From Gammaproteobacteria bacterium (GTDB lineage: Bacteria > Pseudomonadota > Gammaproteobacteria > Steroidobacterales > Woeseiaceae), in NCBI GenBank assembly GCA_009937525.1, contig JAACFE010000001.1:61000-124999 (forward strand): DNA of 64,000 nucleotides, read 5' to 3'. Within the stretch, counting starts at the first letter, position 1. Each line of letters starts with the position of its first letter. A model generated the notes under the pieces. The model searched no databases and was not told the DNA's origin. It saw only the letters and a list, made by a program, of their open reading frames with translations. Positions 31,128 to 40,410 of this stretch are shown piece after piece. Position numbers and translations under genes: made by a program.

Positions 31128-31504
31128 TCTTCGGGGTAGGGACGGACGTCGTCGAGTTGTCGCGCATACAGGCTACCTACGATCGATTCGGCGATCACTT
31201 CGTTCGGCGACTGCTCATGGACGAGGAGCTCGAGCTGTTCAACAAGAGCAAATGGCCGGTGCGCTTTCTCGCCATGCGCTTCGCGGGCAAGGAAGCGACG
31301 GTGAAAGCGATGGGTACGGGATTTGCCCACGGCGTATGGCTACGGGACGTGGGCATCACCAACAACGAATGGGGACGGCCGCTCGTCGTCTGGTCCGAGC
31401 GCGGCCGGCGTGTCTGCGATCGTCTCGGCGTCGGGGCAGGCCACGTCAGCCTCACCGACGATGCCGGTCTCGTCGTCGCTTTCGCCGTCGTAGAGAGAGC
31501 CTGA
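31124..31504 (+). CDS. acpS: holo-[acyl-carrier-protein] synthase
   Basis: Transfers phosphopantetheine from CoA to ACP. The 126 residues have the metal-binding [10 protein letters not shown] and the [16 protein letters not shown] block of this transferase family. The start is GTG overlapping the pdxJ stop. Length is standard. Confidence 0.97.
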   Translation: MIFGVGTDVVELSRIQATYDRFGDHFVRRLLMDEELELFNKSKWPVRFLAMRFAGKEATVKAMGTGFAHGVWLRDVGITNNEWGRPLVVWSERGRRVCDRLGVGAGHVSLTDDAGLVVAFAVVERA

Positions 31505-31505
31505 G

Positions 31506-32282
31506 ATGCATTGTTTTTCATTCGATATCGAGACCATCCCGGACGTGGAATTCGGGCGGCGGATGTGGGGCCTCGAGGATCTTCCCGATGAGGAAGTCGC
31601 AACCGCGATGACCTTCATGCGCCAGCAGCAGACGGGCAACGATTTTCTGCCGCTGCACCAGCATCGCGTCGTGGCGATATCCGTTGCCCTGCGCACCGGA
31701 GACAGTTTCAAGGTCTGGAGTCTCGGCGACGAGGAATCCGGAGAGGCGGAAATCGTGGGTCGTTTTTTCGACGGGATAGAGCGCTACGCTCCCGACCTGG
31801 TGTCCTGGAACGGCAGTGGCTTCGATCTTCCCGTCCTGCACTACCGGGCGCTCAGGCACGGCGTACAGGCGCCACGTTACTGGGAGGTGGGTGATGCCGA
31901 TCGCGAGTACAGGTGGAACAACTACCTCGGCCGCTTTCACTGGCGCCACGTCGACCTGATGGACGTCCTGTCGGGCTACCAGCACCGCGGGCGTGCGAGC
32001 CTGGACCAGACCGCGGTACTGCTCGGTTTTCCGGGCAAGATCGGCATGAGCGGGGACAAGGTCTGGGAGACGTGGCTTGCCGGCGGTATCCGCGAAATCC
32101 GCGACTACTGCGAAACCGATGTTCTCAACACCTGGCTCATTTACCTGCGCTTCGAATTGATGCGCGGCAATCTCGATGCCGAGGGACTGGAGCGGGAGTT
32201 CGCGCTGGTTCGGGAGACCCTGGCCGGAATGAACTCGCCACACCTCGACGAATTCCTCGATGCCTGGCCAGAGGCAAGGTGA
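31506..32282 (+). CDS. predicted 3'-5' exonuclease, PolB-like (DUF2253)
   Basis: A 258-residue DEDDy-type exonuclease domain related to the proofreading domain of family B DNA polymerases, without a polymerase part. Exo I is FDIETIP, Exo II is SWNGSGFDLPVLHYRAL and Exo III is YCETDVLNTWLIY. All acidic residues and the Tyr are present, so activity is likely. The in vivo substrate is unknown. It begins two bases after acpS and precedes rlmD. Confidence 0.88.
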   Translation: MHCFSFDIETIPDVEFGRRMWGLEDLPDEEVATAMTFMRQQQTGNDFLPLHQHRVVAISVALRTGDSFKVWSLGDEESGEAEIVGRFFDGIERYAPDLVSWNGSGFDLPVLHYRALRHGVQAPRYWEVGDADREYRWNNYLGRFHWRHVDLMDVLSGYQHRGRASLDQTAVLLGFPGKIGMSGDKVWETWLAGGIREIRDYCETDVLNTWLIYLRFELMRGNLDAEGLEREFALVRETLAGMNSPHLDEFLDAWPEAR

Positions 32283-32291
32283 CCTGGCGGC

Positions 32292-33608
32292 ATGGCGCGC
32301 AGCAAGCGGCAGCCCGAGACGGCATCCATCGGCTCCGTCACTCATGACGGGCGGGGCATCGCCGACACGAAGGGCAAGAAGGTCTTCGTCGCGGGTGCGC
32401 TGAGCGGCGAAGAAGTGCGCTTCGTACGTCGGAAGTCGCGACGCAATTTCGACGAAGCCGAATTACTCGAAGTCATCACCGCCTCGCCGGGGCGCGTAGC
32501 GGCAAAATGTGCGGTGTACGGACGCTGCGGTGGCTGCGCGTTGCAGCACGTAGGCGTCGAGCAGCAGCGTGCGATCAAGTTCGACACACTGCGGGACAAC
32601 CTGGAGCGCATCGGTCGCGTCGAACCGGGCTGCTGGCTGGAACCGGTCACCGGCCCGGAGTGGAATTACCGCCGTCGCGCACGGCTTGCCGTCAAGGATG
32701 TCAGTGCCAAGGGCCGGGTTCTTGTCGGTTTTCGCGAACGGCACGCGCCATTCATCACCGACATGCATCGCTGCGAGGTACTGGCAGCGCCGGTCGACGG
32801 GCTCATTGAACCGCTGAGCAACCTGGTCGGGCGCCTTTCGATACGTGCCCGCATCCCGCAGATCGAGGTCGCCGTCGCCGACAACGCCACGGCCCTGGTA
32901 TTCCGCGTCCTCGACCCGCCTGCCGGGGACGATCTCGACGAGTTTCGCGGCTTCGGGAACGAGCACGGCGTGCGCATTTACCTGCAACCGGGTGGCCTCG
33001 ATTCGGTCAGCCTGCTGCACCCGGACGAAGAGCCCGAACCGCTGTATTACGAGCTTCCTGAATTCGGCGTGCGCATCGAGTTCGAGCCGCTCGACTTCGT
33101 GCAGGTCAACGGCGAAATAAACCGCACAATGGTCAGCAAGGCGCTCGATCTGCTGGAACCGGGGCAACAGGACAGGGTGCTCGATCTCTATTGCGGTATT
33201 GGCAACTTTTCGCTGCCGCTCGCCCGGCGCTGCGGTGAAGTGCTGGGCATCGAGGGCGAGGCGACGCTGGTGCGCAGGGCCACAGCGAATGCTGCAGGCA
33301 ACGGACTCGACAACGCCGGGTTCCGCCAGGCCGACCTGGCGGCCATCGACGGCACGGAGAAGTGGCTGCGAGGCCCCTGGGACCGGCTACTCCTGGACCC
33401 TGCCCGCAGCGGCGCGGCGGAAGTCGTAAGATGCATCAGGCAGATGGACCCGGCGCGAATAGTGTACGTATCCTGCCATCCCGGCACGCTCGCGCGCGAC
33501 GCGGGCGTGTTGGTGAACGAGGCCGGATATTCGCTCGATGCGGCGGGCATTATCGACATGTTCCCCCACACGGCCCATGTCGAGTCAATTGCTGTTTTCC
33601 GACAATAG
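32292..33608 (+). CDS. rlmD: 23S rRNA (uracil-1939-C5)-methyltransferase RlmD
   Basis: Methylates U1939 of 23S rRNA. The 438 residues start with a TRAM-like RNA-binding part and a [4Fe-4S] motif CAVYGRCGGCALQH. The SAM-binding VLDLYCGIGNFSLPLA and the catalytic loop YVSCHPGTLARD follow, with the nucleophilic Cys. All family features are intact, so RlmD rather than TrmA or RlmC is preferred. Confidence 0.95.
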   Translation: MARSKRQPETASIGSVTHDGRGIADTKGKKVFVAGALSGEEVRFVRRKSRRNFDEAELLEVITASPGRVAAKCAVYGRCGGCALQHVGVEQQRAIKFDTLRDNLERIGRVEPGCWLEPVTGPEWNYRRRARLAVKDVSAKGRVLVGFRERHAPFITDMHRCEVLAAPVDGLIEPLSNLVGRLSIRARIPQIEVAVADNATALVFRVLDPPAGDDLDEFRGFGNEHGVRIYLQPGGLDSVSLLHPDEEPEPLYYELPEFGVRIEFEPLDFVQVNGEINRTMVSKALDLLEPGQQDRVLDLYCGIGNFSLPLARRCGEVLGIEGEATLVRRATANAAGNGLDNAGFRQADLAAIDGTEKWLRGPWDRLLLDPARSGAAEVVRCIRQMDPARIVYVSCHPGTLARDAGVLVNEAGYSLDAAGIIDMFPHTAHVESIAVFRQ

Positions 33609-33637
33609 TCAATAATTAATTATTTTGGGAGCAGTGC

Positions 33638-34684
33638 ATGTCACTCGGACCGGTGATGCTGGACATCGATGGTCTCGGCCTGACGCCGGCGGATCGTGAG
33701 CTGTTGCGGGAACCTGCCGTAGGCGGGTTGATCCTGTTCAGTCGCAATTACGAATCGCCGCAACAGCTGACCGATCTCGTGGACGAGGTGCGTGCGCTCA
33801 GGAGCCCGTCGCCGATCATTGCCGTGGACCACGAGGGCGGCCGCGTGCAGCGTTTCCGCGACGGATTCACGGCGATTCCTCCCATGCGGGTCATCGGCCG
33901 CCAATACGGAACGGATCCGAAAGGCGCTCTGGCGCTTGCCAGGCAGGCCGGCTGGCTGATTGCTGCGGAGCTCCGGGCCTGCGGTATCGATCTGTGCTTT
34001 GCGCCCTGCGTGGACCTCGACTGGCGCGTAAGCGAGATCATAGGCGACCGGTCTTTTCATGCCAGACCCGAAGTCGTCGCGGAGCTGGCGGCCGAGTTTT
34101 CGCGCGGCCTGCGCAGCGCCGGGATGGCGGCCGTTGCGAAGCATTTCCCAGGGCACGGCGCGGTCGTTGCCGATTCCCACGAGCAGCTACCGGTTGACCG
34201 CCGCGAATACGGGGATCTGCTGGACGACATGCGGCCCTACGACAAGCTGATCAGTAACGGGCTCGTCGCCGGCGTCATGATGGCGCATATCGTTTACCCC
34301 GAGATGGACCCGCTGCCTGCGGGGTTTGCGCCGTACTGGGTACAGCGGGAGCTCCGCTCCAGGCTCGGTTTCGACGGCGCGGTCCTGAGCGACGACCTGA
34401 GCATGAAGGCGACACGGACGTATGGCACCATGCCCGAGCGTGCGCGTCTGGCACTGGAGGCCGGCTGCGACATGATCCTGGTCTGCAATGACCGCGCTGC
34501 GGCCCAGGCCACGGTGAGGGCGCTGAAGGACTACTCGAATCCGCTGTCCCTCGTGCGCCTCGCGAGGCTGCACGGAACGGGCCACGTAATGCGTGAATCG
34601 CTGCTCGCCAGCGACCAGTGGCATGAGGCACACTCGGAGCTGTCGAAGTGGACAGAGCCGCCGGAACTCGAACTTGACGCCTGA
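33638..34684 (+). CDS. nagZ: beta-N-acetylhexosaminidase NagZ
   Basis: Cytoplasmic glycoside hydrolase family 3 enzyme that removes GlcNAc from recycled muropeptides. The 348 residues show GGLILFSRNYESPQQL, VDHEGGRVQRF, the KHFPGHGAVVADSHEQLPVDRR loop with its catalytic His and SDDLSMKA with the nucleophile Asp. The ribosome binding site GGGAG is clear. The 29 bases before it are AT-rich. Confidence 0.96.
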   Translation: MSLGPVMLDIDGLGLTPADRELLREPAVGGLILFSRNYESPQQLTDLVDEVRALRSPSPIIAVDHEGGRVQRFRDGFTAIPPMRVIGRQYGTDPKGALALARQAGWLIAAELRACGIDLCFAPCVDLDWRVSEIIGDRSFHARPEVVAELAAEFSRGLRSAGMAAVAKHFPGHGAVVADSHEQLPVDRREYGDLLDDMRPYDKLISNGLVAGVMMAHIVYPEMDPLPAGFAPYWVQRELRSRLGFDGAVLSDDLSMKATRTYGTMPERARLALEAGCDMILVCNDRAAAQATVRALKDYSNPLSLVRLARLHGTGHVMRESLLASDQWHEAHSELSKWTEPPELELDA

Positions 34685-34687
34685 ATA

Positions 34688-35572
34688 ATGGAAGCGGTCA
34701 ACAGAAGCATTCTCGAACAGGTACTCGCGGAATCCGCCGAGCCCGTTCTGGTCGTACATGTCGATCACTCGGAGTGGCCGGTTGCGTTCAGCAACCGGGC
34801 GTTCGCCGCGTTAGGCGGCGAGCATCCGGACGGCAAACCGTTCGCGGACGTGGTCGAGCAGATGGTCGGCCGCGAGCTGGCACTCGAAATCAGTGCGGCC
34901 GTGCGATCGAAGCAGGAAACCAGTTTTCCGGTAGAGCAGGGAGGTCGCGAGTTCCTCCTAGTGCTGAAACCTCTCGCATTACCGGGCGAGACGAGCGCAA
35001 GCTTTTATGCGGCGTTCTGGCGCGGCGGGTCCGGGGGCGCGTCGGCCGAGGGCGCCGAAGTTCAGCATGCATTGCTGAAGGCGAAACGGCGCATCCGGGA
35101 CCTCAGCCGGGAAGATCCCGTGACCGGGCTGCTGAACGGGCGGGCGTTCCGGGAAGTCCTCGATCACGACTGGGCGGTTGCCGCCCGCGAGCGGAGCGCG
35201 ATCGCCGTCGTCGTGTTCGTGCTCGACGATTTCAAAGCTTACGTCGACGTGTTTGGCCGGCACGCGTCCGATTCCTGTCTGCGCAGGGTGGGCCAGGCGA
35301 TTCGGCGTTGCCTCAGGCGTGCCAGCGACGTTGTCGGCAGGCTGGACGGCGAGCGACTGGCCGTACTGTCGCACGCGCCCGACGAGCATGCGGTGCAGGA
35401 TTTCGCCGCGAGAATCTCGACAGCGGTCCGCGAACTGGGGCTGCACCACCCGCGATCCAGCGCGGGCCGTTTTGTCACCGTATCCTTTCGAGTCGGCCTG
35501 GTTCAGGCCTCGGAGGAGTCGCGCAGCGCGCGGAAATTTCTCGACGATTTACTCGACGAGTTTGCCGACTAG
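34688..35572 (+). CDS. PAS-like plus degenerate GGDEF domain protein
   Basis: A 294-residue protein. Residues ~10-110 resemble a PAS sensor (VLVVHVDHSEWPVAFSNRAFAALGG). A short helical linker leads to a GGDEF domain starting at REDPVTGLLNGRAF. The active-site GG(D/E)EF is replaced by DGERL in GRLDGERLAVLSH, so the second acidic residue is Arg, and the GHxxGD motif reads GRHASD. Cyclic-di-GMP synthesis is therefore unlikely; it may bind nucleotide or protein partners. Its 3' end overlaps csiV on the other strand by 24 bases. Confidence 0.85.
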   Translation: MEAVNRSILEQVLAESAEPVLVVHVDHSEWPVAFSNRAFAALGGEHPDGKPFADVVEQMVGRELALEISAAVRSKQETSFPVEQGGREFLLVLKPLALPGETSASFYAAFWRGGSGGASAEGAEVQHALLKAKRRIRDLSREDPVTGLLNGRAFREVLDHDWAVAARERSAIAVVVFVLDDFKAYVDVFGRHASDSCLRRVGQAIRRCLRRASDVVGRLDGERLAVLSHAPDEHAVQDFAARISTAVRELGLHHPRSSAGRFVTVSFRVGLVQASEESRSARKFLDDLLDEFAD

Positions 35573-36349
35573 CCCGGAATCCGCTTCCTCGTCTTCCGGT
35601 TCCTCGACGCGGGTTATCTTCGCCAGCACCCCGAATTTCGGGTGATCGAAATAGCGCAGGTCGCCGCTTTTGAAAATGCGATCCTCGGTAATCCGGTAGC
35701 GTGCGGGCGCGGGCTGCAGCTCGTCGTAGGTTGCGCCGCCGCGGCTGTCCCGAAACACCGACGCTGTGTCGTCGATGGCGATCGGGTCCGACAGGACCGA
35801 TGTCTGCTCGAGACTCAGGTCAACCACGAGATGCAGGTAGCGGCTCAGGTAGAGCGTAAATCGCCCGTCCAGTCCCTCGACCGGTTCCGTCAATGCCTGC
35901 AGCTCGATAGGCTGAGTTTCTTCCTCCGGGCGAGTTACCTGTGTCCATGCGAAATGCAGGATCGGCCTGTACACATCGAGCCGCTCGAGCCGGCTGGCGA
36001 TGTCGGTCATGGTGAACTCGTCCTCGGTGTGCAGTATGAACTCGGGCTCGATCGACTCGCCGTCCTGCTCGTCGGTGTCGGAGTAGGACGCCGGTTCGGA
36101 GGCGGTCACGGTGCCGGGATCGCCGAATACAGCTTCGCCTTCGAGCGGTTCATCGCCCTCTGGCAGTGGCGGTTCCTCGGGGAGGAAGCGTTCGGTACCG
36201 ATCGAAACGCCTTCCGCGTATTCGAAGACGATCACCTCGACGGTGTAACGGGGATATTCCTGCTCCTCCGGACTGTCAGCTACCTGGGCGGCAACGGTCG
36301 TCCATGTCAGTGCCGTTGCCAGGGTCGTGATTACTCGTCGCATCTTCAT
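35549..36349 (-). CDS. csiV: CsiV-family periplasmic protein
   Basis: A 266-residue secreted protein (signal peptide RRVITTLATALTWTTVAAQ). It has the family pattern YTVEVIVFEY near the N-terminus, an acidic low-complexity centre, and the C-terminal FKSGDLRYFDHPKFGVLAKITRVE. CsiV was described in Vibrio as a peptidoglycan-binding activator of cell-wall synthesis through LpoA. It lies 31 bases downstream of mfd, as in pseudomonads. Assignment rests on pattern and position. Confidence 0.8.
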   Translation of the reverse strand: MKMRRVITTLATALTWTTVAAQVADSPEEQEYPRYTVEVIVFEYAEGVSIGTERFLPEEPPLPEGDEPLEGEAVFGDPGTVTASEPASYSDTDEQDGESIEPEFILHTEDEFTMTDIASRLERLDVYRPILHFAWTQVTRPEEETQPIELQALTEPVEGLDGRFTLYLSRYLHLVVDLSLEQTSVLSDPIAIDDTASVFRDSRGGATYDELQPAPARYRITEDRIFKSGDLRYFDHPKFGVLAKITRVEEPEDEEADSGLVGKLVE

Positions 36350-36380
36350 ACCTTCACTATGCCGATCGCCGGCGCGTATG

Positions 36381-39300
36381 CTACTTGCCCTGTTCCGGGC
36401 CGAGTGTGCCCATAAGGTCCTCTATCGCCCGGAAGCGAGCCTCGACGTCTGCGAGGTCGAGCCTGAAGCTCAGCCGGTGCGAGCCCTGCAGCCGATAGCT
36501 GCGGCTGTCATTTTGCACTAATTGCACGAGCGCGACAGGGTCAATCCGGCTGTCGTCGCCAAACACGATGTAGCCACCCGTGTCGGCCGCGTCGATTTTT
36601 TCGATACCGAGCTTTGCTGCGCGTTGCTTCAGTGTCGCCATGCGGATGAGGTTCTTCGTCGCGTCCGGCAGCAGCCCGAATCGGTCGATGAGTTCGACCT
36701 GCATTTCACGCAGGTCTTCCGCCGTCTGCGCAGCCGAGATGCGCTTGTAGAGCATGAGCCGCAGATGCACGTCGGGAACATAGTCACCTGGAAGCAGGGC
36801 GGCAACGTGCAGATTGATATCGACGCCGGCGTCCAGCGGCTTGTCCAGGTCCGGCTCACGGCCCGCACGGAGGGACTCGACGGCGCGTGCCAGAAGCTCC
36901 GTGTAGAGCGAGAAGCCGATCTCCTGGATCTGACCGCTCTGCTCGTCGCCGAGCAGTTCGCCGGCGCCCCGTATCTCGAGGTCGTGGGTGGCGAGCGTGA
37001 ATCCGGAACCGAGATCCTCCAGCGAGTCGATCGCCTCGAGGCGCTTCACCGCATCGGCCGTCATCGCCGCTCTCGGCGGTGCTATCAGGTATGCATAGGC
37101 GCGATGGTGCGAGCGGCCGACCCGGCCACGCAACTGGTGCAACTGCGCGAGGCCGAAACGGTCAGCACGGTTGATGATGATCGTGTTTGCGGTCGGCACG
37201 TCGATGCCGCTTTCGATGATTGTCGTACACAGCAGGACGTTGAAGCGGCGGTGATAGAAATCGAGCATCACCTGTTCGAGTTCGCGTTCCGGCATCTGCC
37301 CGTGGCCGATGCGTAAGGTTGCCTCCGGCACCAGCGTCGCGATGTGCTCGCCGACACGCTCGATGTCCTCCACGCGATTGTGTACGAAATAGACCTGACC
37401 GCCGCGCTTGATTTCGCGCAGGCAGGCTTCGCGGATCACCACTTCATTCCACTCACCGACGAAGGTTTTGACCGACAGTCTTTCCGGCGGTGGTGTCGCA
37501 ATCAGCGACATGTCGCGAATTCCGCCCAGCGCCATGTTGAGGGTTCGCGGGATAGGTGTGGCCGTGAGGGTCAGCACATCGACTTCGCTGCGCAGCGAAC
37601 GTATGGCTTCCTTGTGGCGTACGCCGAAACGATGTTCCTCATCGATGATGACCAGGCCGACGTCTTTGAACGATTTCGTATGCTGCAGCAGCCGGTGGGT
37701 TCCGATGACGACGTCAACCGTCCCGGATTTCATGCCCTCGACGATACCGCGCACCTGTTTTGGCGACTGGAAGCGCGACAGGACTTCGATTCGAACCGGC
37801 CAGTCGGCGAAACGGTCACGGAAGTTCTGCCCGTGCTGTTGGGCGAGCAGTGTCGTGGGCACCAGCACAGCGACCTGTTTGCCCCCGTGTACGACCGCGA
37901 AAGTGGCGCGTAAGGCAACCTCCGTCTTACCGAATCCGACGTCCCCGCAGACGATGCGGTCCATTGGATTGTTGGAACCCAGGTCCTCCAGCACTTCGTC
38001 GATCGTCCGCGCCTGGTCATCGGTGGGGTCGAACGGGAAGTCGCTTTCGAATGCCCGGTAGTCCGTCTCGGACCATCGAAAGTGATGACCTGAGCGTGCA
38101 GCGCGGCGCGCGTAGATATCCAGGAGTTCCGCGGCTGCATCGCGGATCTTGCGGATGGCGCGTTGCCGTGCCTTTTCCCACTGGTCGCTGCCCAGGCGAT
38201 GCAGGGGCGCGTTCTCGGGTGACGTGCCCGTGTAGCGGGAGATGAGCTCCAGCGCGTGCACCGGTACGTAGAGCTTGTCGCCGTCCGCGTATTCGAGATG
38301 CAGGAATTCCCCCTCGATGCCGCCGACGTCGAGCGTAATCAGGCCGATGTACCGACCCACGCCATATTCCGCGTGCACGACCGGCGAGCCCGCCTCGAGA
38401 TCGTCGAGCTGGCGGATGATCGACTCCGGATCCCGTTCGGCGCGGCGCCGTCGCCGCCGGGTGCGCACCCGGTCGCCGAAAAGCTGTTGCTCACTGATAA
38501 TCGCGAGTCGTGCATCGGGCAGGAGGACCCCGTTCTCGAGCGGGGCGATCGCCACCCCGATGCGGTGACTGCCCGCCGCGAAGTCGGGCCAGCCATCGAC
38601 GCGCGCAAGGTCCAGGCCGCGTCCGGAGAGAAGTTCGTAGACCTGCTCACGGCGGCCCGCCGAGTCTGTCGTGAACAGTACGCGGCCCTCGAAGCTATCC
38701 AGGAACTGAATCAATGCCCCGGCCGGGTCCTCGTAACGCGCCTCGACTTTGAGCGCGGGCGGCATACGCGTGGGCAGATTCCGGACTTCCGGGGCCTCCG
38801 CGAGCGATCGCGCGGACCAGCGGATGGCCCGGTGGCGATCCAGCTGTTCCGCTACGGCCTCGATTGCCGCAAATGTTTCCGATGGATCCAGGATGGGCCG
38901 CTCCGGGTCGAGGCTGCAAAGCTCGTGTCGCTCTTCGATCTCGGACCACGTCCGTTCGAGCAGGCCTTCCAGTTCATCGGGCCGTATGACGACACAGTCG
39001 TCGGTCAGGTAATCGGCCAGCCCGGCGGTATGTTCGAAGAACAGCGGCAGGTAATACTCGATACCGCCGTGGGCAATGCCGTCGGAGACGTCACGATAAA
39101 CGCGGGAACGGCTCGGCTGCCCCTCGAAGCGCTCGCGATAGCGCGAGCGAAACTCCCGGATCGCATCGTCGTCCAGCGGCACCTCGCGGGCCGGCAGCAG
39201 GTCGATCGAGACCATCGTGTCGCCCGATAATTGCGACTCCGCCGAGAAGTGGCGCAGCGACTCGATTTCATCGTCGAAGAAGTCGATGCGTACGGGTTTG

Positions 39301-39899
39301 TCCGAACCCATCGGGAATACGTCGATCAGCGAGCCGCGGACGGCAAACTCACCGTGCTCGGACACCTGCGGTACCCGCAGGTAGCCGGCGGACGCCAATG
39401 ATTCCGTGAATTCGTCGTGCGACAGTTGCTGACCCGTGCGCAACGACAGCGAGCGGGCCGCGACATAGTCCAGTGGCGGCAGTCGTTGCAGCAATGCCGG
39501 CGTCGAGGCGACGATGACGCCGCGGCGCATTGACGGCAGTTTGGACAGCACGAGCAGGCGCTGCGAAATGATGTCCTGGTGGGGTGAAAAACTATCCCAG
39601 GGCAGGGTTTCCCATTCGACGAAGTGCAGCACCGGGAAAGACCCGCCCGAGAAAAAACGCAGTTCGGCCTCCAGCTGGTCGGCATGACGCGGGTCGTCCG
39701 CGATCACGAGCAGCGGTGCGTCCGTCTGCGCCGCGAGTTCGGCGAATGCGAGCGACGCGCTCGCACCGACCAGGCTGCCCCAGGCCGAATGGGGGCCGGA
39801 CGCCAGGGTTTCGGCAATGAGGCAGGTGGGTTCGGGCACGACGGGCGCATCGGGGAACGGGCCCGCGATTATAGTCGTGCCGCCCGAGTCTCTCCACAC
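36381..39899 (-). CDS. mfd: transcription-repair coupling factor Mfd
   Basis: Displaces stalled RNA polymerase from damaged DNA and recruits UvrA. The 1172 residues show the UvrB-homology module (WETLPWDSFSPHQDIISQRL), the RNA polymerase-interaction domain (GSPVVHAEYGVGRYIGL) and helicase motifs GDVGFGKTEVALR and DEEHRFG. TTIIESGIDVPTANTIIINRAD and LHQLRGRVGRSHH and the C-terminal TRCF domain follow. The GTG at 39899 gives about 20 extra N-terminal residues relative to homologues; the true start may lie slightly inside. Confidence 0.98.
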   Translation of the reverse strand: MWRDSGGTTIIAGPFPDAPVVPEPTCLIAETLASGPHSAWGSLVGASASLAFAELAAQTDAPLLVIADDPRHADQLEAELRFFSGGSFPVLHFVEWETLPWDSFSPHQDIISQRLLVLSKLPSMRRGVIVASTPALLQRLPPLDYVAARSLSLRTGQQLSHDEFTESLASAGYLRVPQVSEHGEFAVRGSLIDVFPMGSDKPVRIDFFDDEIESLRHFSAESQLSGDTMVSIDLLPAREVPLDDDAIREFRSRYRERFEGQPSRSRVYRDVSDGIAHGGIEYYLPLFFEHTAGLADYLTDDCVVIRPDELEGLLERTWSEIEERHELCSLDPERPILDPSETFAAIEAVAEQLDRHRAIRWSARSLAEAPEVRNLPTRMPPALKVEARYEDPAGALIQFLDSFEGRVLFTTDSAGRREQVYELLSGRGLDLARVDGWPDFAAGSHRIGVAIAPLENGVLLPDARLAIISEQQLFGDRVRTRRRRRRAERDPESIIRQLDDLEAGSPVVHAEYGVGRYIGLITLDVGGIEGEFLHLEYADGDKLYVPVHALELISRYTGTSPENAPLHRLGSDQWEKARQRAIRKIRDAAAELLDIYARRAARSGHHFRWSETDYRAFESDFPFDPTDDQARTIDEVLEDLGSNNPMDRIVCGDVGFGKTEVALRATFAVVHGGKQVAVLVPTTLLAQQHGQNFRDRFADWPVRIEVLSRFQSPKQVRGIVEGMKSGTVDVVIGTHRLLQHTKSFKDVGLVIIDEEHRFGVRHKEAIRSLRSEVDVLTLTATPIPRTLNMALGGIRDMSLIATPPPERLSVKTFVGEWNEVVIREACLREIKRGGQVYFVHNRVEDIERVGEHIATLVPEATLRIGHGQMPERELEQVMLDFYHRRFNVLLCTTIIESGIDVPTANTIIINRADRFGLAQLHQLRGRVGRSHHRAYAYLIAPPRAAMTADAVKRLEAIDSLEDLGSGFTLATHDLEIRGAGELLGDEQSGQIQEIGFSLYTELLARAVESLRAGREPDLDKPLDAGVDINLHVAALLPGDYVPDVHLRLMLYKRISAAQTAEDLREMQVELIDRFGLLPDATKNLIRMATLKQRAAKLGIEKIDAADTGGYIVFGDDSRIDPVALVQLVQNDSRSYRLQGSHRLSFRLDLADVEARFRAIEDLMGTLGPEQGK

Positions 39900-39955
39900 G
39901 GTCTATTCGATCGAACGGCGGCGCCGGTCCCCGATGCGCGATTGCCGGAAAGCAA

Positions 39956-40039
39956 GAAGCCCGGTCTGCGGTATTTGTCTCCGGGCCGCTCGCTGCGCTC
40001 GCTTTAGGCCTCGTCGACAAATACCCCGAACCGGGCTTC
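39956..40039. repeat. dispersed palindrome family, copy A
   Basis: Outer arms GAAGCCCGGT (39956-39965) and ACCGGGCTTC (40030-40039) pair perfectly, as do inner arms GGTATTTGTC (39970-39979) and GACAAATACC (40016-40025). The 36-base loop contains CTCGCTGCGCTCGCTTTA. The core resembles copy B, but the outer arms are different sequences that still pair, so the fold is conserved. Confidence 0.75.
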
Positions 40040-40060
40040 GCAAACCGTGTCGCGACCCGT

Positions 40061-40137
40061 AGGCGCCCGGGGCATTTCTCTCCCTCATGGCTCGCTTCGC
40101 TGCGCTTTACTTCGGTCGAAAAACGCCCCGGGCGCCT
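40061..40137. repeat. dispersed palindrome family, copy B
   Basis: Arms AGGCGCCCGGGGC (40061-40073) and GCCCCGGGCGCCT (40125-40137) are a perfect 13-bp inverted repeat. The loop holds the core CTCGCTTCGCTGCGCTTTAC then TTCGGTCGAAAAA. About 45 of 47 bases of this copy recur inverted at 6182-6228. Confidence 0.8.
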
Positions 40138-40359
40138 GGTTTCATTGGCCTGCTACCGGGGAACAGCCGGAAACTGTTGGTGCGCGGCACCGGGTGTTTG
40201 GTCGAGCGTCGCGCGGAGCGCAGCAGGACGCCCGAGCAAGCGGAGAACGATTGGCGCGAGGCATGGACGCCGAGCGTCATTAAGCGAGAACGACTACCGA
40301 GGCCGCGCAACAGGTTGTGTGCGCCGCTCGTGGCCAGGTCTCTGTTCAAAGGGTAAACG

Positions 40360-40384
40360 AAAACGCCCGGGCAGTGCCCGGGCG
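40360..40384 (-). terminator. intrinsic terminator of the small secreted-protein gene
   Basis: Read on the minus strand, GCCCGGGC, loop ACT, GCCCGGGC is followed by GTTTTCGTTT. It lies about 27 bases after the stop of the gene at 40411-40686. Confidence 0.8.
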
Positions 40385-40410
40385 CCGGAGTTCGCGGAGG
40401 AGTTTTTCGG

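Larger units (their letters stand above)
39900..40410. other. 511-bp intergenic region built of palindromic repeats
   Basis: No gene is supported between mfd and the small secreted-protein gene. The region holds two adjacent large hairpin elements (39956-40039 and 40061-40137), about 220 bases with no clear feature (40138-40355), and a terminator for the minus-strand gene at 40411. Reading frames such as the one from 40087 are side effects of the repeat core. Confidence 0.75.

Noticed and set aside
40087..40356. Plus-strand ORF starting MARFAALYFGRK in the mfd upstream region
   Set aside because: Its start lies in the dispersed palindrome core; a similar string arises from the copy at 6182-6228 in another context, so it is a repeat artefact.
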